Notes: generated from the letters alone by a model not told the origin. Positions 22,573 to 32,806 are shown, counted from the stretch's first letter. The stretch: 42,157 nt of DNA from Staphylococcus sp. (GCA_023665865.1 JAMPDC010000001.1:461474-503630); one strand, 5' to 3'. Translations and numbers: made by a program.

Positions 22573-24744
22573 TCATTTCTTATGAAGTACGATAGACGCA
22601 GTGCCAAAGCTAGCGACCGCATCTTTCAGATCGAGGAAGTCATTCCACGCCGATGGCGGATAGATGGCCTTGTTGTCTTGCAACCGGATCATCATACGGA
22701 CATTACCATCGTCAGTGACTGACGTCCGGGCATTAAAACTACCGCAGATGTTAGAGATGCCGGACTGAAGGTCTCCAAGGCTTGCGGAATCCACCTCATA
22801 GCCATCAGGGACAATAAACTCCACCTCTAAACGCTCGCTTTTAGGCCCGGAGGTGAAGATGCTGATGTCGCGTTCGCGCTTCTCATCCTTGACATCGGTG
22901 CCATTAACGGCAAGGGCTCCGAGATTGACTATAAGATCATCGCCGGCAGTCGACACGAGACCGTCAGCATCGAATTTCATCCTATACCCAAGACCTTTTT
23001 CTCCGGGCATGAAACCTTTGGAGATAACTTCAGTCTCCACGAGTTCGATATTTTCGACTGCAAAATCGCTTTTCGCAAGTATGGTGAACCACTCTTTACG
23101 TCGATCGTCTGCGTCCTTGCCCGGTTTCAGATCTTTGATGCGGTCTGACGCCGGGACATCGAGAAATTTCTCGAGTTCGAGCAACAGATCATTGCCGGCG
23201 ACAATTCCAATACCAAGGATCTTATACACTCCGGTCAGGGTATTGGTGTAGTCAACGCTGACAAGCGACCCATCGACATCGGGGATAGAGACTGTCGACT
23301 TGACGTTACGGGCATTGTCTTTCTTAAGAGCCGTCGGCAGAGTGGCCGCTTCATAGCTCTTTTTGTCAAACAGTTCTTTCCGCTTACCGTTGAGGAGATA
23401 GACCATCTCGCCGGAATAGCTGCCAGGAAGTTCGCCGGGGTAAAGAGTAAGATTGGGAGTGAAGACAAAAGCCCGTTCGCCTGCCATCACCATGGGGGTT
23501 GCCTGCTTGTAGCCTGAAATCTGGTCCACCGGAACATTGTCGCGCGGAGACGTGACGCCGAGCCTTACGGGTGTCTCCAACGCCTGCTTATCAAGCAGAT
23601 CTTTGAACAGCGAGACCATCCCCCATTCGGTGTAGACATTGTCAGATTTCAACGTGGTGTAGAGTGCCGACAGCCACGCGGCATCTATGATCTCATCCTC
23701 GGTAGCTTCGGGATGCGACTTCCTGAAATTCTTCACAAGCGACTGCGCCAACGAGAAATCCTTGCCGTCGACCTTCTGCTTGGTAAACACCTCGGCCACC
23801 TCACCGAGAATGACGGGTATGGGAATGTTGACAAAAGCGCCGCTGCTCCGGCGTTTGCTCTCAAGGGTGGAATAGAGATTCGAAAGATTGTCGCTGATGC
23901 TGACATGCACGTAGGGTATCTGGCGTTTCGGCTCACTCCAGCGGGGATTGTCAAAGGCGCGGAGATTGTCGAGCTGCCAATGATAGCGGATATTGCCAAG
24001 GTTATCGGGAGCATCGCGGTTGACAACCTCAAGACCGTTGTATGTATTGATGATTGTAGTCAGTTTCGGATCGAGGGTGAGATCAAGCCTATAGTCTGCT
24101 ATGGGATACTTTGAAAAGACGTTCACATCAAGCTCCACATTCTGGTTGCCAAGAAAAAAGTAGTCTGTCAGATAGAAAAACTCCATGACGTCACCCACCT
24201 CAAGCCCCGGGATGGCAATCTTGTGGACGACAGCCGACTTTCCCTTCTTGCCCTCGGTCTCGGTGAGGGTCGACGACATATCGACGTCCACCACGCGCCC
24301 GTCAGGCTTATGGATACGGGCTCCAAATGCTTGCTTGTATTCATAGTCAGGGATACCGGCTTTTACTTCCTTGTATTCATAGGGTTGGAAAGTGAAATCC
24401 GAGAAATCTTCGAGCGCGCCGGGCTTATTGATCTTTACCATCGAGCGGCGGATGGAACGCACACGGTTCTCGGCAACGTTCATGCCACGCGGGAGTTGAT
24501 AGACCCCGAGGTGATCGATGCCATCACTGGTGACACTGATGGTATTGTAGACCGCGATAAAGGATGCAGAAGCATCGTCAAATATCCGGTCGGCTGGCTC
24601 TGTCTTTGGATCGAACTGCGGCAGATCCATGCCCCACACTGTCGAGGCGGCGTCACGCAGATATTTCAAATCCGGGCCTTTGGCGGCTTCCATGCAGAGA
24701 GTTGTCAGCAATAATGCTGCAAGGGACGAGAGGATGTGTTTCAT
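22573..24744 (-). CDS. DUF3857 / transglutaminase-like secreted protein
   Basis: Protein of 723 residues with a signal peptide (about 1-20). The N-terminal half follows DUF3857: an immunity- or transglutaminase-associated beta domain with KPDGRVVDVDMSS near 150 and EVGDVMEFFYLTDYF near 185. A transglutaminase-like helical region follows (about 300-420), but the Cys-His-Asp set is not visible: no FGDC-type motif is found, so it is probably inactive. The C-terminus is a beta-rich region with FTSGPKSERLEVEFIVPDGYEVD. It lies 33 bp after a longer-range relative that does retain the Cys motif, so they form a pair with likely related roles in the periplasm. The substrate is unknown. Confidence 0.82.
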   Translation of the reverse strand: MKHILSSLAALLLTTLCMEAAKGPDLKYLRDAASTVWGMDLPQFDPKTEPADRIFDDASASFIAVYNTISVTSDGIDHLGVYQLPRGMNVAENRVRSIRRSMVKINKPGALEDFSDFTFQPYEYKEVKAGIPDYEYKQAFGARIHKPDGRVVDVDMSSTLTETEGKKGKSAVVHKIAIPGLEVGDVMEFFYLTDYFFLGNQNVELDVNVFSKYPIADYRLDLTLDPKLTTIINTYNGLEVVNRDAPDNLGNIRYHWQLDNLRAFDNPRWSEPKRQIPYVHVSISDNLSNLYSTLESKRRSSGAFVNIPIPVILGEVAEVFTKQKVDGKDFSLAQSLVKNFRKSHPEATEDEIIDAAWLSALYTTLKSDNVYTEWGMVSLFKDLLDKQALETPVRLGVTSPRDNVPVDQISGYKQATPMVMAGERAFVFTPNLTLYPGELPGSYSGEMVYLLNGKRKELFDKKSYEAATLPTALKKDNARNVKSTVSIPDVDGSLVSVDYTNTLTGVYKILGIGIVAGNDLLLELEKFLDVPASDRIKDLKPGKDADDRRKEWFTILAKSDFAVENIELVETEVISKGFMPGEKGLGYRMKFDADGLVSTAGDDLIVNLGALAVNGTDVKDEKRERDISIFTSGPKSERLEVEFIVPDGYEVDSASLGDLQSGISNICGSFNARTSVTDDGNVRMMIRLQDNKAIYPPSAWNDFLDLKDAVASFGTASIVLHKK

Positions 24745-24777
24745 GTCAATATGTCTGCTAAGTTTATGAGTTGACAG

Positions 24778-26619
24778 TTACTGTTGCGGAGACAGGATGA
24801 GGCGTTGACCGACGGCTTTCATGATTGCCTTCACGTCGGAGTTCCATGCGTCAAACGCCTCCTCCGTAATCATCCGGATCTTGACGGTCAAGGTGAGAGA
24901 AGCGGTGACCCCGCCGGGCGTCATATCGTAGGTCAAGCCTGCGGCTACAAGGTCGGTTTCGAGGAAGAAGTCGCTCGGGAGCTCTTCCAAAACCATTCCC
25001 TCGGGCACCTCAAGAGTCACGACACGCTTCATCACACAACGCATCTTCAGCCGCAGCGGATATTTGCGTTTCCGGATGTCGATCTGCCTGATGGCCGTGG
25101 AGGATAGAAGATTGAGCGACACATACAATTTGCCGCCGGAACGGGAGATGTCGCCCGTTGACTCCACCTCAGCCGAGAGCACTGTCGGGCCACCGCCGGG
25201 ACGGGCATTGACGATCGTGACATCACCCACGAAGAAACCGCGCCGCTGCTCGCGGAGGTAGGAGGCCAACACCTTGTCGCGTTCCGACCGGTCGGTAGTA
25301 AAGAGCCGGTTGAGCAGATTGGCTTTATAGGCTCCCGTGACACTTTCCGTCAGCCGGCCTTTAAGCTTCTGCCCGTCAACGATGGTGTAGCTGACATGGA
25401 CACTGTCAATGTTTACAGCGGGTGCAAGCTCAGGCACACGGCCTATCATCGGTCTGTCGCCATCCTCAATCACTGTCTGCCGCCCTTCCAACGCCGCCGG
25501 ACAATAGCCGGGATCAGCCATGCCAACCGTGCCGTCAATATATATGATCGTATCCGGCAAAACGGCTGCGGCTATCATGTGGTTGCCGCTGGCAAACTGT
25601 GGAATCTCCGTCCAGTCGTCAGGGATGTCGTCAGTGCCTATCCACACCAGGCGACCGTCGATGCCGACTGCTTTGAGCATAGCCTTGATCAAAGCCGCCG
25701 AACCCTTGCAGTCGCCGAATCTTTTGCGCAGGACCTCCGACGGCGAGTCGGGGGCATTGCCGAGATCACCATGCTCGATCGCTATGTAGCGGATGTTTTC
25801 GTGAACCCAATCACCAATGGCGGCTATCTTATCTTTGGCAGCGGCACATCCGGCGGTGATCTCACGGGCTTTCTCAACGACAGCCTCCGGATCAGGATCG
25901 GGGGCGAGAGTGTAGGAATGCATGGCGGAGTAGAGCGACCCGACGCCGTCGTAGAACCCCGTCAGTTGCAGATAGGGATAGATCCGGCGCCCACCGGGAG
26001 CACTATTCTCATTCTCCATAGGCGGAAGATCTGTGGCTGTGACGGTGATGACATACTCTTTGCCGTCGGGCGACAGCTCACGCGTGAACGATACATTCTC
26101 CGGCAGATTGCGCCCTACCAGGTCTATCTCACCCTGCAATGAGGCGGGCATACGATAGATCACCCTACACTTACTGACAGGATAGATCGAGGAGAGGAAG
26201 CTTATGGCTCCGAAGTCGGGACGGTTGAACGTACGCTCGAAAACGGCCGTGACATCCTTACCCACCTCTTCGAGCTTGACGGGGAGCACACAGACGCGCG
26301 AGTCGTCAAAGAATATGCCGGCAGAGGTTGCCTGCATGTAGACCGGTTTGGAATTCTTGCATTTGGCCTTGTCGATTGTCTGCGTATCGTCATAGAACAC
26401 AAATGCTGTCGCCTCTCCCGGCGTCCGCGTGGCCCGGAAAGTCATCTCTATGTGCTGTTTCATACGCGCCACACCTTTGCCGTCCTTACCGGCTGTGAGG
26501 ACATAAGTGCTCACCATGTCGGAGATCACCACATTGGGCTCGGTTGCGGCCAATAGACTTGAGGGGCGCAGACAGAGAAGAATGATAAGGGATATGAAAA
26601 GGAGAGATCGATTAATCAT
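24778..26619 (-). CDS. DUF3857 and transglutaminase-like domain protein
   Basis: Protein of 613 residues with a signal peptide (MINRSLLFISLIILLCLRPS, then LLAAT). An N-terminal DUF3857-like beta region covers about 30-240, then a transglutaminase core. WVHENIRYIAIEHGDLG leads to the catalytic Cys in RKRFGDCKGSAALIKAML; His is in GNHMIAAAVL and Asp in IYIDGT. The catalytic triad is therefore intact, unlike the neighbour. A C-terminal DUF3858-like beta domain follows. An in-frame Met further upstream would read through a repeat element (26712-26785), so the start at 26619 with the signal peptide is preferred. It is the first gene of the two-gene unit. Function (protein crosslinking, peptidase or scaffold) is unknown. 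Confidence 0.88.
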   Translation of the reverse strand: MINRSLLFISLIILLCLRPSSLLAATEPNVVISDMVSTYVLTAGKDGKGVARMKQHIEMTFRATRTPGEATAFVFYDDTQTIDKAKCKNSKPVYMQATSAGIFFDDSRVCVLPVKLEEVGKDVTAVFERTFNRPDFGAISFLSSIYPVSKCRVIYRMPASLQGEIDLVGRNLPENVSFTRELSPDGKEYVITVTATDLPPMENENSAPGGRRIYPYLQLTGFYDGVGSLYSAMHSYTLAPDPDPEAVVEKAREITAGCAAAKDKIAAIGDWVHENIRYIAIEHGDLGNAPDSPSEVLRKRFGDCKGSAALIKAMLKAVGIDGRLVWIGTDDIPDDWTEIPQFASGNHMIAAAVLPDTIIYIDGTVGMADPGYCPAALEGRQTVIEDGDRPMIGRVPELAPAVNIDSVHVSYTIVDGQKLKGRLTESVTGAYKANLLNRLFTTDRSERDKVLASYLREQRRGFFVGDVTIVNARPGGGPTVLSAEVESTGDISRSGGKLYVSLNLLSSTAIRQIDIRKRKYPLRLKMRCVMKRVVTLEVPEGMVLEELPSDFFLETDLVAAGLTYDMTPGGVTASLTLTVKIRMITEEAFDAWNSDVKAIMKAVGQRLILSPQQ

Positions 26620-26711
26620 CTGTTGATTTTTCCGTAAAAATAAGTCATTTACCTCAAAACGCCAAACATTAGCCACATAAATGACTAAAAAAGTGCATGA
26701 TGCCACCGATA

Positions 26712-26785
26712 TCGGCAAGGTTGCTCCAGCCCGGTGTCCCCCGGCGGTACCGGTACCACGGTTTCTTCCCCTATGGGGCGGTACC
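26712..26785. repeat. GGTACC-containing dispersed repeat, copy B
   Basis: The second copy of the 73/74-bp element at 22425-22497, in the same orientation. Here it is joined directly to a GAGTC minisatellite. Most differences fall in one short block in the first half. Confidence 0.85.
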
Positions 26786-26843
26786 AAGAGTCGGGAGTCG
26801 AGAGTCGGGAGTCGAGAGTTGAGAGTTGGGAGTCGGGAGTCAA
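26786..26843. repeat. GAGTC-type minisatellite
   Basis: Degenerate tandem units of 7-9 bp (GAGTCGGGA, GAGTCGAGA, GAGTTGGGA). The same motif recurs in both arms of the inverted repeat at 36251-36801. It ends 8 bp before the -33 box of fkp. Confidence 0.85.
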
Positions 26844-26851
26844 TGCTAAAA

Positions 26852-26883
26852 TTTGTGACTTTTGATTGTAAATCGTAACTTTG
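26852..26883 (+). promoter_or_regulatory. Consensus promoter of fkp
   Basis: TTTG (26852-26855), exactly 20 bp, then TAACTTTG (26876-26883). The predicted leader is about 60 nt to the ATG at 26947. Confidence 0.8.
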
Positions 26884-26946
26884 CCATTGGTTTTGAACCG
26901 ACCAACCAACTAATTGTCACACACACGAGATAGATAGAGTTTGACC

Positions 26947-29682
26947 ATGACTAAGAAGCTTCTGTCACTGCCGCCCAACCTTGTCGGCTGTTTCCATGAC
27001 ATCACCGGTCTTCCTGACACGGAATATTTCTGCACATCCGACCCCGTCGGCCATCGCCTTGGTAGCGGTGGAGGCACCACGTGGATCCTCGAAGAGTGTC
27101 ACCGTGCGGGCAATCCAGACGGACTGCCCTTTGAGGAGTGGCTCGGCAAAGAGCGCAAGATCATCATCCATGCGGGCGGACAGAGCCGCCGTCTGCCTGC
27201 CTATGCTCCGTCGGGCAAGGTCCTGACTCCGGTGCCCATCTTCCGTTGGGAACGCGGCCAGTCACTCTCCCAGACTCTTCTTGACCTCCAGCTTCCTCTC
27301 TATGAGAGAATCATGGCTATGGCTCCGGAGTCGGCCAATACGATGATTGTCAGCGGCGACGTCTACATCCGTGCTGCCGAGCAGCTCCAGCCGGTCCCGG
27401 AAGCCGACGTCGTGTGCTACGGTCTTTGGCTCGATGCCTCCATTGCGAAAAACCACGGGGTATTCTACAGCACCCACGCCGATCCCTCGTCGCTCAACCG
27501 CATGTTGCAGAAGCCTTCGGTGGAGACTCTCAACTCCCTCCTTCAGACCGGCTACTATCTGACAGACATCGGCATCTGGATTCTCAGCGACAAGGCTGTG
27601 GAGCTCCTGCGCAAGCGTTCGCGCAATGCCGACGGATCGCTGAAGGAATATGACCTGTATTCCGACTTCGGCCGTGCGCTCGGTTCTGACCCGGAGGTCA
27701 TTGATCCGGAACTGCGTGAACTGTCGGTGGCCATCGTGCCGCTGCCCGACGGAGAGTTCTACCATTTCGGCACAGGACGCGAGATGATCTCATCGACCCT
27801 CGCTATCCAGAACCGTGTCAACGATCAGCGCGAGATCATGCACCGCGACCGCAAGCCTCACCCGTCGATTTTCGTGCAAAACGCCGTCTATGAGATTGCT
27901 TTCACGGCTGCCAACACCAACATCTGGGTCGAGAACAGCCACATTGCCCCGGGGTGGAAGCTGACAGGCGACCATATCATCACCGGAGTGCCCCGCAACG
28001 ACTGGGATGTGACGCTTCAGAAGGGCCAGTGTATCGACATTGTCCCCATCGGCGACGACAAGTATGCCGTGCGTGTCTATAACATCGACGACCGCTTTGC
28101 CGGAGAGGAGCAGCAGCGTCGGCGCTTCCCTGTGGTCTCCGACGTCGTGACTATGGGGCGCCTCGTCAAGGCTATGCTCGAAGGAGAGGCCGATCTCTCG
28201 GGCTATGAGCTCGTGAGCGCCGAACAGATCTCCGACATCGCCCGTCTGGACCGCCTCGTGGCCCAACGCCGTGAATTCCGTAAAGCCAACCGCCTCGCCC
28301 TTGCCTCAAACCATCATCACAGCGTCTTCTACCAGAGCGACCTGCTCGAAGCTGCCAAGGCCTTTGCCTCTGACGGCATTGAACTTCCCAAGCCACTCGA
28401 CGGCGGCGAACCGCTGATGAAGCGGGTGAGCGACTCCATGTTCCGTGCCGAGGTCAAGCGTCTGAGAGGGGAGGATGGCAGCGCCGACAGCTCTCAGGCC
28501 TTCTCGCTGTTGCGTCAGGGGCTGATGGAGACCGTCGTGGGAGACCGTCAGTTGCCCCGCCGTGCCGTCTGTGCCGACCAGATTGTCTGGAGCCGTTCGC
28601 CGGTGCGCATCGACATCGCCGGAGGATGGACCGACACCGCCCCCTACTGCCTCATGGAAGGTGGAAGCGTGATCAACTTTGCCATCGAGCTCAATGGTCA
28701 GCCACCGTTACAGGCCTACGTGCGTCCCTGCCGTGAGCCCCACATCATCTGCCGCAGCATCGACCTCGGAGCTGAAGAGCGGATAGAGAGTTTCGACGGT
28801 ATCCTTGACTTCCACCGTGTCGGCAGCCCCTTCTCAATCCCCAAGGCAGCCCTCGCACTGGCCGGCTTCCATCCACGGTTCTGCAAGATGGCCTATCCCT
28901 CGCTCCGCGCACAGCTCGAAGACTTCGGCTCGGGCATCGAGATCACACTTTTCTCAGCCATTCCTGCCGGAAGCGGTCTCGGTACCAGCAGTATCCTCGC
29001 TGCCACGGTACTGGGTGCCATCAGCGACTTCTGTGCTCTCGCCTGGGACAAGAACGAGATCTGCCGCCGCACTCTGGTGCTCGAACAACTTCTCACCACC
29101 GGCGGAGGCTGGCAGGACCAGTTTGGCGGAGTCATCGGCGGAGTGAAACTGCTCCGGACAGCGAGAGGTTTCGACCAGAATCCGATGGTCAACTGGCTCC
29201 CCGACACCCTTTTCACCGACCCGGAATATTCACAGTGTCACCTGCTCTACTACACCGGCATCACCCGCACCGCCAAGGATATCCTCGCGGAGATAGTGCG
29301 CAACATGTTTCTCAACGAGGGCTCCCAGCTGCGTCTGCTCCGTCAGATGAAAGCCCACACCATGGAGATGTTTGACGCCATCCAACGCTGCAACTTCCGT
29401 CGCATGGGCGCCCTCATCGGCAAGACCTGGCAACAGAAGATCGCCATCGACCGCGGCACGAATCCTCCTGAGGTGGAGGCTATCACACGCCTCGTCGACG
29501 ACCTCTGTCTCGGCTATAAGCTCCCCGGTGCAGGTGGTGGTGGCTATCTCTACATGGTAGCCAAAGATCCGCAGGCCGCGGCCCGCATCCGCCAGACTCT
29601 CCACACCCAGTCACTGCGCCCCAACGCCCGCCTCGTCGAGATGGCTCTCTCCCGTTCGGGCCTCACGGTCACCCGCAGTTGA
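26947..29682 (+). CDS. fkp: Bifunctional L-fucokinase / L-fucose-1-P guanylyltransferase
   Basis: Cytosolic enzyme of 911 residues that converts free L-fucose to GDP-L-fucose by the salvage route, used in Bacteroidales to fucosylate capsule and surface glycoproteins. The N-terminal half is the pyrophosphorylase: the start GSGGGTTWIL and IIHAGGQSRRLPAYAPSGK carry the nucleotide-binding residues. The C-terminal half is a GHMP kinase: PVRIDIAGGWTD near 555, PAGSGLGTSSILAATVLG near 680, and KLPGAGGGGYLYM near the end. The length is that of known Fkp. ATG 26947 is used; an in-frame TTG lies 6 bp upstream. Its promoter lies just after a repeat cluster, and a terminator follows. Confidence 0.97.
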   Translation: MTKKLLSLPPNLVGCFHDITGLPDTEYFCTSDPVGHRLGSGGGTTWILEECHRAGNPDGLPFEEWLGKERKIIIHAGGQSRRLPAYAPSGKVLTPVPIFRWERGQSLSQTLLDLQLPLYERIMAMAPESANTMIVSGDVYIRAAEQLQPVPEADVVCYGLWLDASIAKNHGVFYSTHADPSSLNRMLQKPSVETLNSLLQTGYYLTDIGIWILSDKAVELLRKRSRNADGSLKEYDLYSDFGRALGSDPEVIDPELRELSVAIVPLPDGEFYHFGTGREMISSTLAIQNRVNDQREIMHRDRKPHPSIFVQNAVYEIAFTAANTNIWVENSHIAPGWKLTGDHIITGVPRNDWDVTLQKGQCIDIVPIGDDKYAVRVYNIDDRFAGEEQQRRRFPVVSDVVTMGRLVKAMLEGEADLSGYELVSAEQISDIARLDRLVAQRREFRKANRLALASNHHHSVFYQSDLLEAAKAFASDGIELPKPLDGGEPLMKRVSDSMFRAEVKRLRGEDGSADSSQAFSLLRQGLMETVVGDRQLPRRAVCADQIVWSRSPVRIDIAGGWTDTAPYCLMEGGSVINFAIELNGQPPLQAYVRPCREPHIICRSIDLGAEERIESFDGILDFHRVGSPFSIPKAALALAGFHPRFCKMAYPSLRAQLEDFGSGIEITLFSAIPAGSGLGTSSILAATVLGAISDFCALAWDKNEICRRTLVLEQLLTTGGGWQDQFGGVIGGVKLLRTARGFDQNPMVNWLPDTLFTDPEYSQCHLLYYTGITRTAKDILAEIVRNMFLNEGSQLRLLRQMKAHTMEMFDAIQRCNFRRMGALIGKTWQQKIAIDRGTNPPEVEAITRLVDDLCLGYKLPGAGGGGYLYMVAKDPQAAARIRQTLHTQSLRPNARLVEMALSRSGLTVTRS

Positions 29683-29713
29683 CATTGTGGTTTTTAGCGT
29701 TTTTAACAATATG

Positions 29714-29738
29714 GGCTCCAAGTTTTGGAGCCTATTTT
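29714..29738 (+). terminator. Terminator of fkp
   Basis: GGCTCCAA (29714-29721) pairs with TTGGAGCC (29725-29732), followed by TATTTT. It begins 31 bp after the fkp stop. Confidence 0.75.
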
Positions 29739-29739
29739 G

Positions 29740-29770
29740 TTGGGGCGAGTGGAAAAAATCTGTAATTTTG
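29740..29770 (+). promoter_or_regulatory. Promoter of lysS
   Basis: TTG (29740-29742), 20 bp, then TAATTTTG (29763-29770). The predicted leader is about 70 nt. Confidence 0.7.
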
Positions 29771-29845
29771 CAATTATTTCCACCCTTATGGCCTGGAAAC
29801 AGACATTGATAAACTAAAAATTAACACCATAAATCATCAATCGAT

Positions 29846-31591
29846 ATGAACGTCCTTGAACTCAGCGAGCAAGAGATAGTGCGCAGAGGCAGCCTCGACG
29901 AAATGCGTCGCCGTGGCATCGACCCCTTCCCCGCAGCTGAATTTCCTGTCACCGGTTATTCCGACGAAATCAAAGAAACCTTTAGCGACGACGCTCCCCA
30001 GCGCGAAGTCTCGGTCGCAGGCCGCATCATGGGTCGCCGCATCATGGGCAAAGCCTCTTTCCTCGAAATCCAGGACTCCCACGGCCGCATCCAGGTCTAT
30101 GTCAACCGCGACGAGATCTGCCCCGGCGAGGACAAGGACCTCTACAATGTGGTGTTCAAGAAGCTTCTCGACATCGGTGACTTCGTGGGCATCAAGGGCT
30201 ACGTGTTCCGCACCCAGACGGGCGAGATCTCAGTCCACGCCCAGGAGCTGACCGTGCTCGGCAAGTCACTGCGTCCCCTGCCCATCGTGAAAGTGAAAGA
30301 CGGTGTGACCTACGACGCTTTCGACGATCCCGAGCTCCGTTTCCGCCGCCGCTACGTCGACCTCATCGTCAACGACGGTGTCAAGGAGATCTTTGTCAAG
30401 CGCACAAAGGTGCTCAACTCCATGCGCAACTTCTTCAACTCGCATGGCTACATGGAGGTCGAGACTCCCATCCTCCAGTCGATTGCCGGAGGTGCGAGCG
30501 CCCGCCCCTTCATCACCCACCACAACTCGCTCAACATCGACCTCTACATGCGCATCGCTACCGAGCTCTACCTCAAGCGACTCATCGTCGGCGGTTTTGA
30601 CGGCGTCTATGAAATCGGCAAGAACTTCCGCAACGAGGGCATGGACCGCACCCACAATCCCGAATTTACCTGCATGGAGATCTATGTGGCCTACAAGGAC
30701 TACAACTGGATGATGGAATTTACCGAGCAGTTGGTTGAAAGAATCTGTCTCGACGTCAACGGCACCACTCAGATCAAGGTCGGCGACAACATCATAGACT
30801 TCAAGGCCCCCTTCCGCCGCGTCACCATGACCGACGCCATAAAGGAGCACACCGGCATCGACATCACCGGCATGACCGAGGAGCAGCTCCGCGAGGCTGC
30901 GAAGTCGCTCGGCATCGAGGTCGACGAGACGATGGGTAAAGGCAAGCTCATCGACGAGATCTTCGGCGAGAAATGTGAGGGCACCTACATCCAGCCCACC
31001 TTCATCATCGACTATCCCATCGAGATGTCGCCTCTGACCAAGCGCCACCGCGACAACCCCGAACTGACTGAGCGCTTCGAGCTGATGGTCAACGGCAAGG
31101 AGCTGGCCAATGCCTACTCTGAGCTCAACGATCCCATCGACCAGTATGAGCGCTTCGTCGAGCAGATGAAGCTTGCCGACAAGGGCGACGACGAGGCTAT
31201 GATCATCGACCAGGACTTCGTGCGCTCGCTCGAATACGGCATGCCCCCCACATCAGGCATGGGTATGGGCATCGACCGCCTCGTCATGCTCATGACCGGG
31301 CAGACCACCATCCAGGAAGTGCTCTTCTTCCCCCAGATGCGTCCCGAGAAGACCCAGCGCCGCGACAAGGAGGAGGCTTTCACCGCCATCGGTGTCCCCG
31401 CCGAGTGGGTGGCTCCTATCTACAAAGCCGGTGTCAACACTCTCGAGCAGCTCGCCGGACAGACTGCCGGCAAGCTCCATCAGGAACTCTGCGGCATCAA
31501 CAAGAAGTTCAAACTGGGCTTCAAGGCACCTCTGCTCGAGGAAGTCGGCCGGTGGATCGCTGCCGCGGCTCCCGAAGCCGCAGCCGAGTAA
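29846..31591 (+). CDS. lysS: Lysyl-tRNA synthetase, class II
   Basis: Aminoacyl-tRNA synthetase of 581 residues. The N-terminal OB-fold binds the anticodon (about 60-150: [21 protein letters not shown]). The class II catalytic core follows: motif 2 [20 protein letters not shown] and motif 3 [12 protein letters not shown]. Beyond residue 500 there is a C-terminal extension of about 75 residues ([21 protein letters not shown] through LLEEVGRWI) that Escherichia coli LysS lacks but Bacteroidetes LysS has. It resembles a small helical domain and ends Ala/Glu-rich. An insertion [17 protein letters not shown] is also present. It is the first gene of lysS-gpsA-pgi. Confidence 0.97.
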   Translation: MNVLELSEQEIVRRGSLDEMRRRGIDPFPAAEFPVTGYSDEIKETFSDDAPQREVSVAGRIMGRRIMGKASFLEIQDSHGRIQVYVNRDEICPGEDKDLYNVVFKKLLDIGDFVGIKGYVFRTQTGEISVHAQELTVLGKSLRPLPIVKVKDGVTYDAFDDPELRFRRRYVDLIVNDGVKEIFVKRTKVLNSMRNFFNSHGYMEVETPILQSIAGGASARPFITHHNSLNIDLYMRIATELYLKRLIVGGFDGVYEIGKNFRNEGMDRTHNPEFTCMEIYVAYKDYNWMMEFTEQLVERICLDVNGTTQIKVGDNIIDFKAPFRRVTMTDAIKEHTGIDITGMTEEQLREAAKSLGIEVDETMGKGKLIDEIFGEKCEGTYIQPTFIIDYPIEMSPLTKRHRDNPELTERFELMVNGKELANAYSELNDPIDQYERFVEQMKLADKGDDEAMIIDQDFVRSLEYGMPPTSGMGMGIDRLVMLMTGQTTIQEVLFFPQMRPEKTQRRDKEEAFTAIGVPAEWVAPIYKAGVNTLEQLAGQTAGKLHQELCGINKKFKLGFKAPLLEEVGRWIAAAAPEAAAE

Positions 31592-31669
31592 GGCTCCGAG
31601 CCTCTCAACAGCCCGGCTCACGGGTCTCTCCTCTTCATCAGTTCTCACACTCCCCCTACCCTTGTGAAC

Positions 31670-32662
31670 ATGTCATTCAAGAAAATAGCAGTGATGGGCG
31701 GCGGAAGCTGGGCTACAGCTCTCGCCAAGCTCCTCCTGCGCAACTGCGACTCTATACTCTGGTATATGCGCCGCGATGACCGCATTGAGGACTTCAAGCG
31801 CCTCGGCCACAACCCGGCATATCTCACCGACGTGCAGTTTGACGTCAGCCGCATCGAATTCTCGAGCGACATCAACTACGTCTGCAACCACGCCGACACG
31901 CTGCTGATGGTGATGCCCTCACCCTACTTCAAGACCCACGTCAACAAGATCACAGCCGACCTCTCGGACAAGTTCATAGTCTCCGCAGTCAAAGGCATTG
32001 TCCCCGGTGACAACGAGATCATCTCCGACTACGTCATGCACCACTTCGGTGTCAAGTCCGACAAGGTTCTCGTCATCGCCGGCCCCTGCCATGCCGAGGA
32101 GGTGGCCCTCGACCGCCCGAGCTTCCTCACAGTGGGCTGTCACGATGTCGAAAACGCAATGGCTTTCGGCGATAAACTCGCTTCGCCCAACACGCGCACC
32201 ATCCCGTCGAGCGATGTCGAGGGTATCGAATATGCCGCCGTGCTGAAAAACGTCTACTCCATCGCCGCCGGCATAGTCCACGGCATGAAGGGTGGCGACA
32301 ATCTGCTTGCCATGCTCGTCAGCAACGCCATCCGTGAGATGGAGCGCTTCATCGACGAAGTCTGCCCCCGTCCGCGCTGCATCTGCGACTCTGTGTATCT
32401 CGGCGACCTTCTCGTCACTGCCTACTCCCGCTTCTCGCGCAACCACAACTTCGGTTCCATCATCGGCAAAGGCTACTCGGTCTCTACCGCACGCATGGAG
32501 ATGGAGCAGACCGCCGAGGGCTACTACGGCACCAAGTGTATCAAGGAGATCAACAAGAAGTATGGGGTGGAGATGCCGATCCTCGACGCTGTCTATGACA
32601 TACTCTACCGCCACGCCAACGCCGAGCGGGCCATCCGTGCTCTCGGCAAGTGGTTCATCTGA
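31670..32662 (+). CDS. gpsA: NAD(P)-dependent glycerol-3-phosphate dehydrogenase
   Basis: Cytosolic enzyme of 330 residues that reduces dihydroxyacetone phosphate to glycerol-3-phosphate for phospholipid synthesis. The Rossmann motif is GGGSWATALAKLL near the start; VSAVKGIVPG and GPCHAEEVA form the cofactor/active-site loop; the catalytic Lys is in AAVLKNVYSIAAGIVHG. The ATG at 31670 is chosen over the GTG at 31664, six bases upstream. It follows lysS by 78 bp and is probably cotranscribed, as in many Bacteroidales. Confidence 0.95.
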   Translation: MSFKKIAVMGGGSWATALAKLLLRNCDSILWYMRRDDRIEDFKRLGHNPAYLTDVQFDVSRIEFSSDINYVCNHADTLLMVMPSPYFKTHVNKITADLSDKFIVSAVKGIVPGDNEIISDYVMHHFGVKSDKVLVIAGPCHAEEVALDRPSFLTVGCHDVENAMAFGDKLASPNTRTIPSSDVEGIEYAAVLKNVYSIAAGIVHGMKGGDNLLAMLVSNAIREMERFIDEVCPRPRCICDSVYLGDLLVTAYSRFSRNHNFGSIIGKGYSVSTARMEMEQTAEGYYGTKCIKEINKKYGVEMPILDAVYDILYRHANAERAIRALGKWFI

Positions 32663-32806
32663 CCCCGCTCACCCTCCCGCGGCCGCCGCGGTACCAAAGT
32701 ACCATTCCCACGGCCCCGCCCGCATGGTACCGCCACCGGGTACCACACCGCCACATACACACTCTCCCTCCACCACCATCTACTCACATTAAAACCCCTA
32801 AATAGC
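32663..32806. repeat. GGTACC-rich intergenic segment
   Basis: This 144-bp spacer between gpsA and pgi contains several GGTACC sites (32690-32695, 32726-32731, 32739-32744). It also has a GGTAC-CAAA-GTACC hairpin at 32690-32703 and CCGCGG-CCG-CCGCGG at 32677-32691. It is related in style, not in full sequence, to copies A and B. The distal 60 bp are C-rich and precede pgi. Confidence 0.6.
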
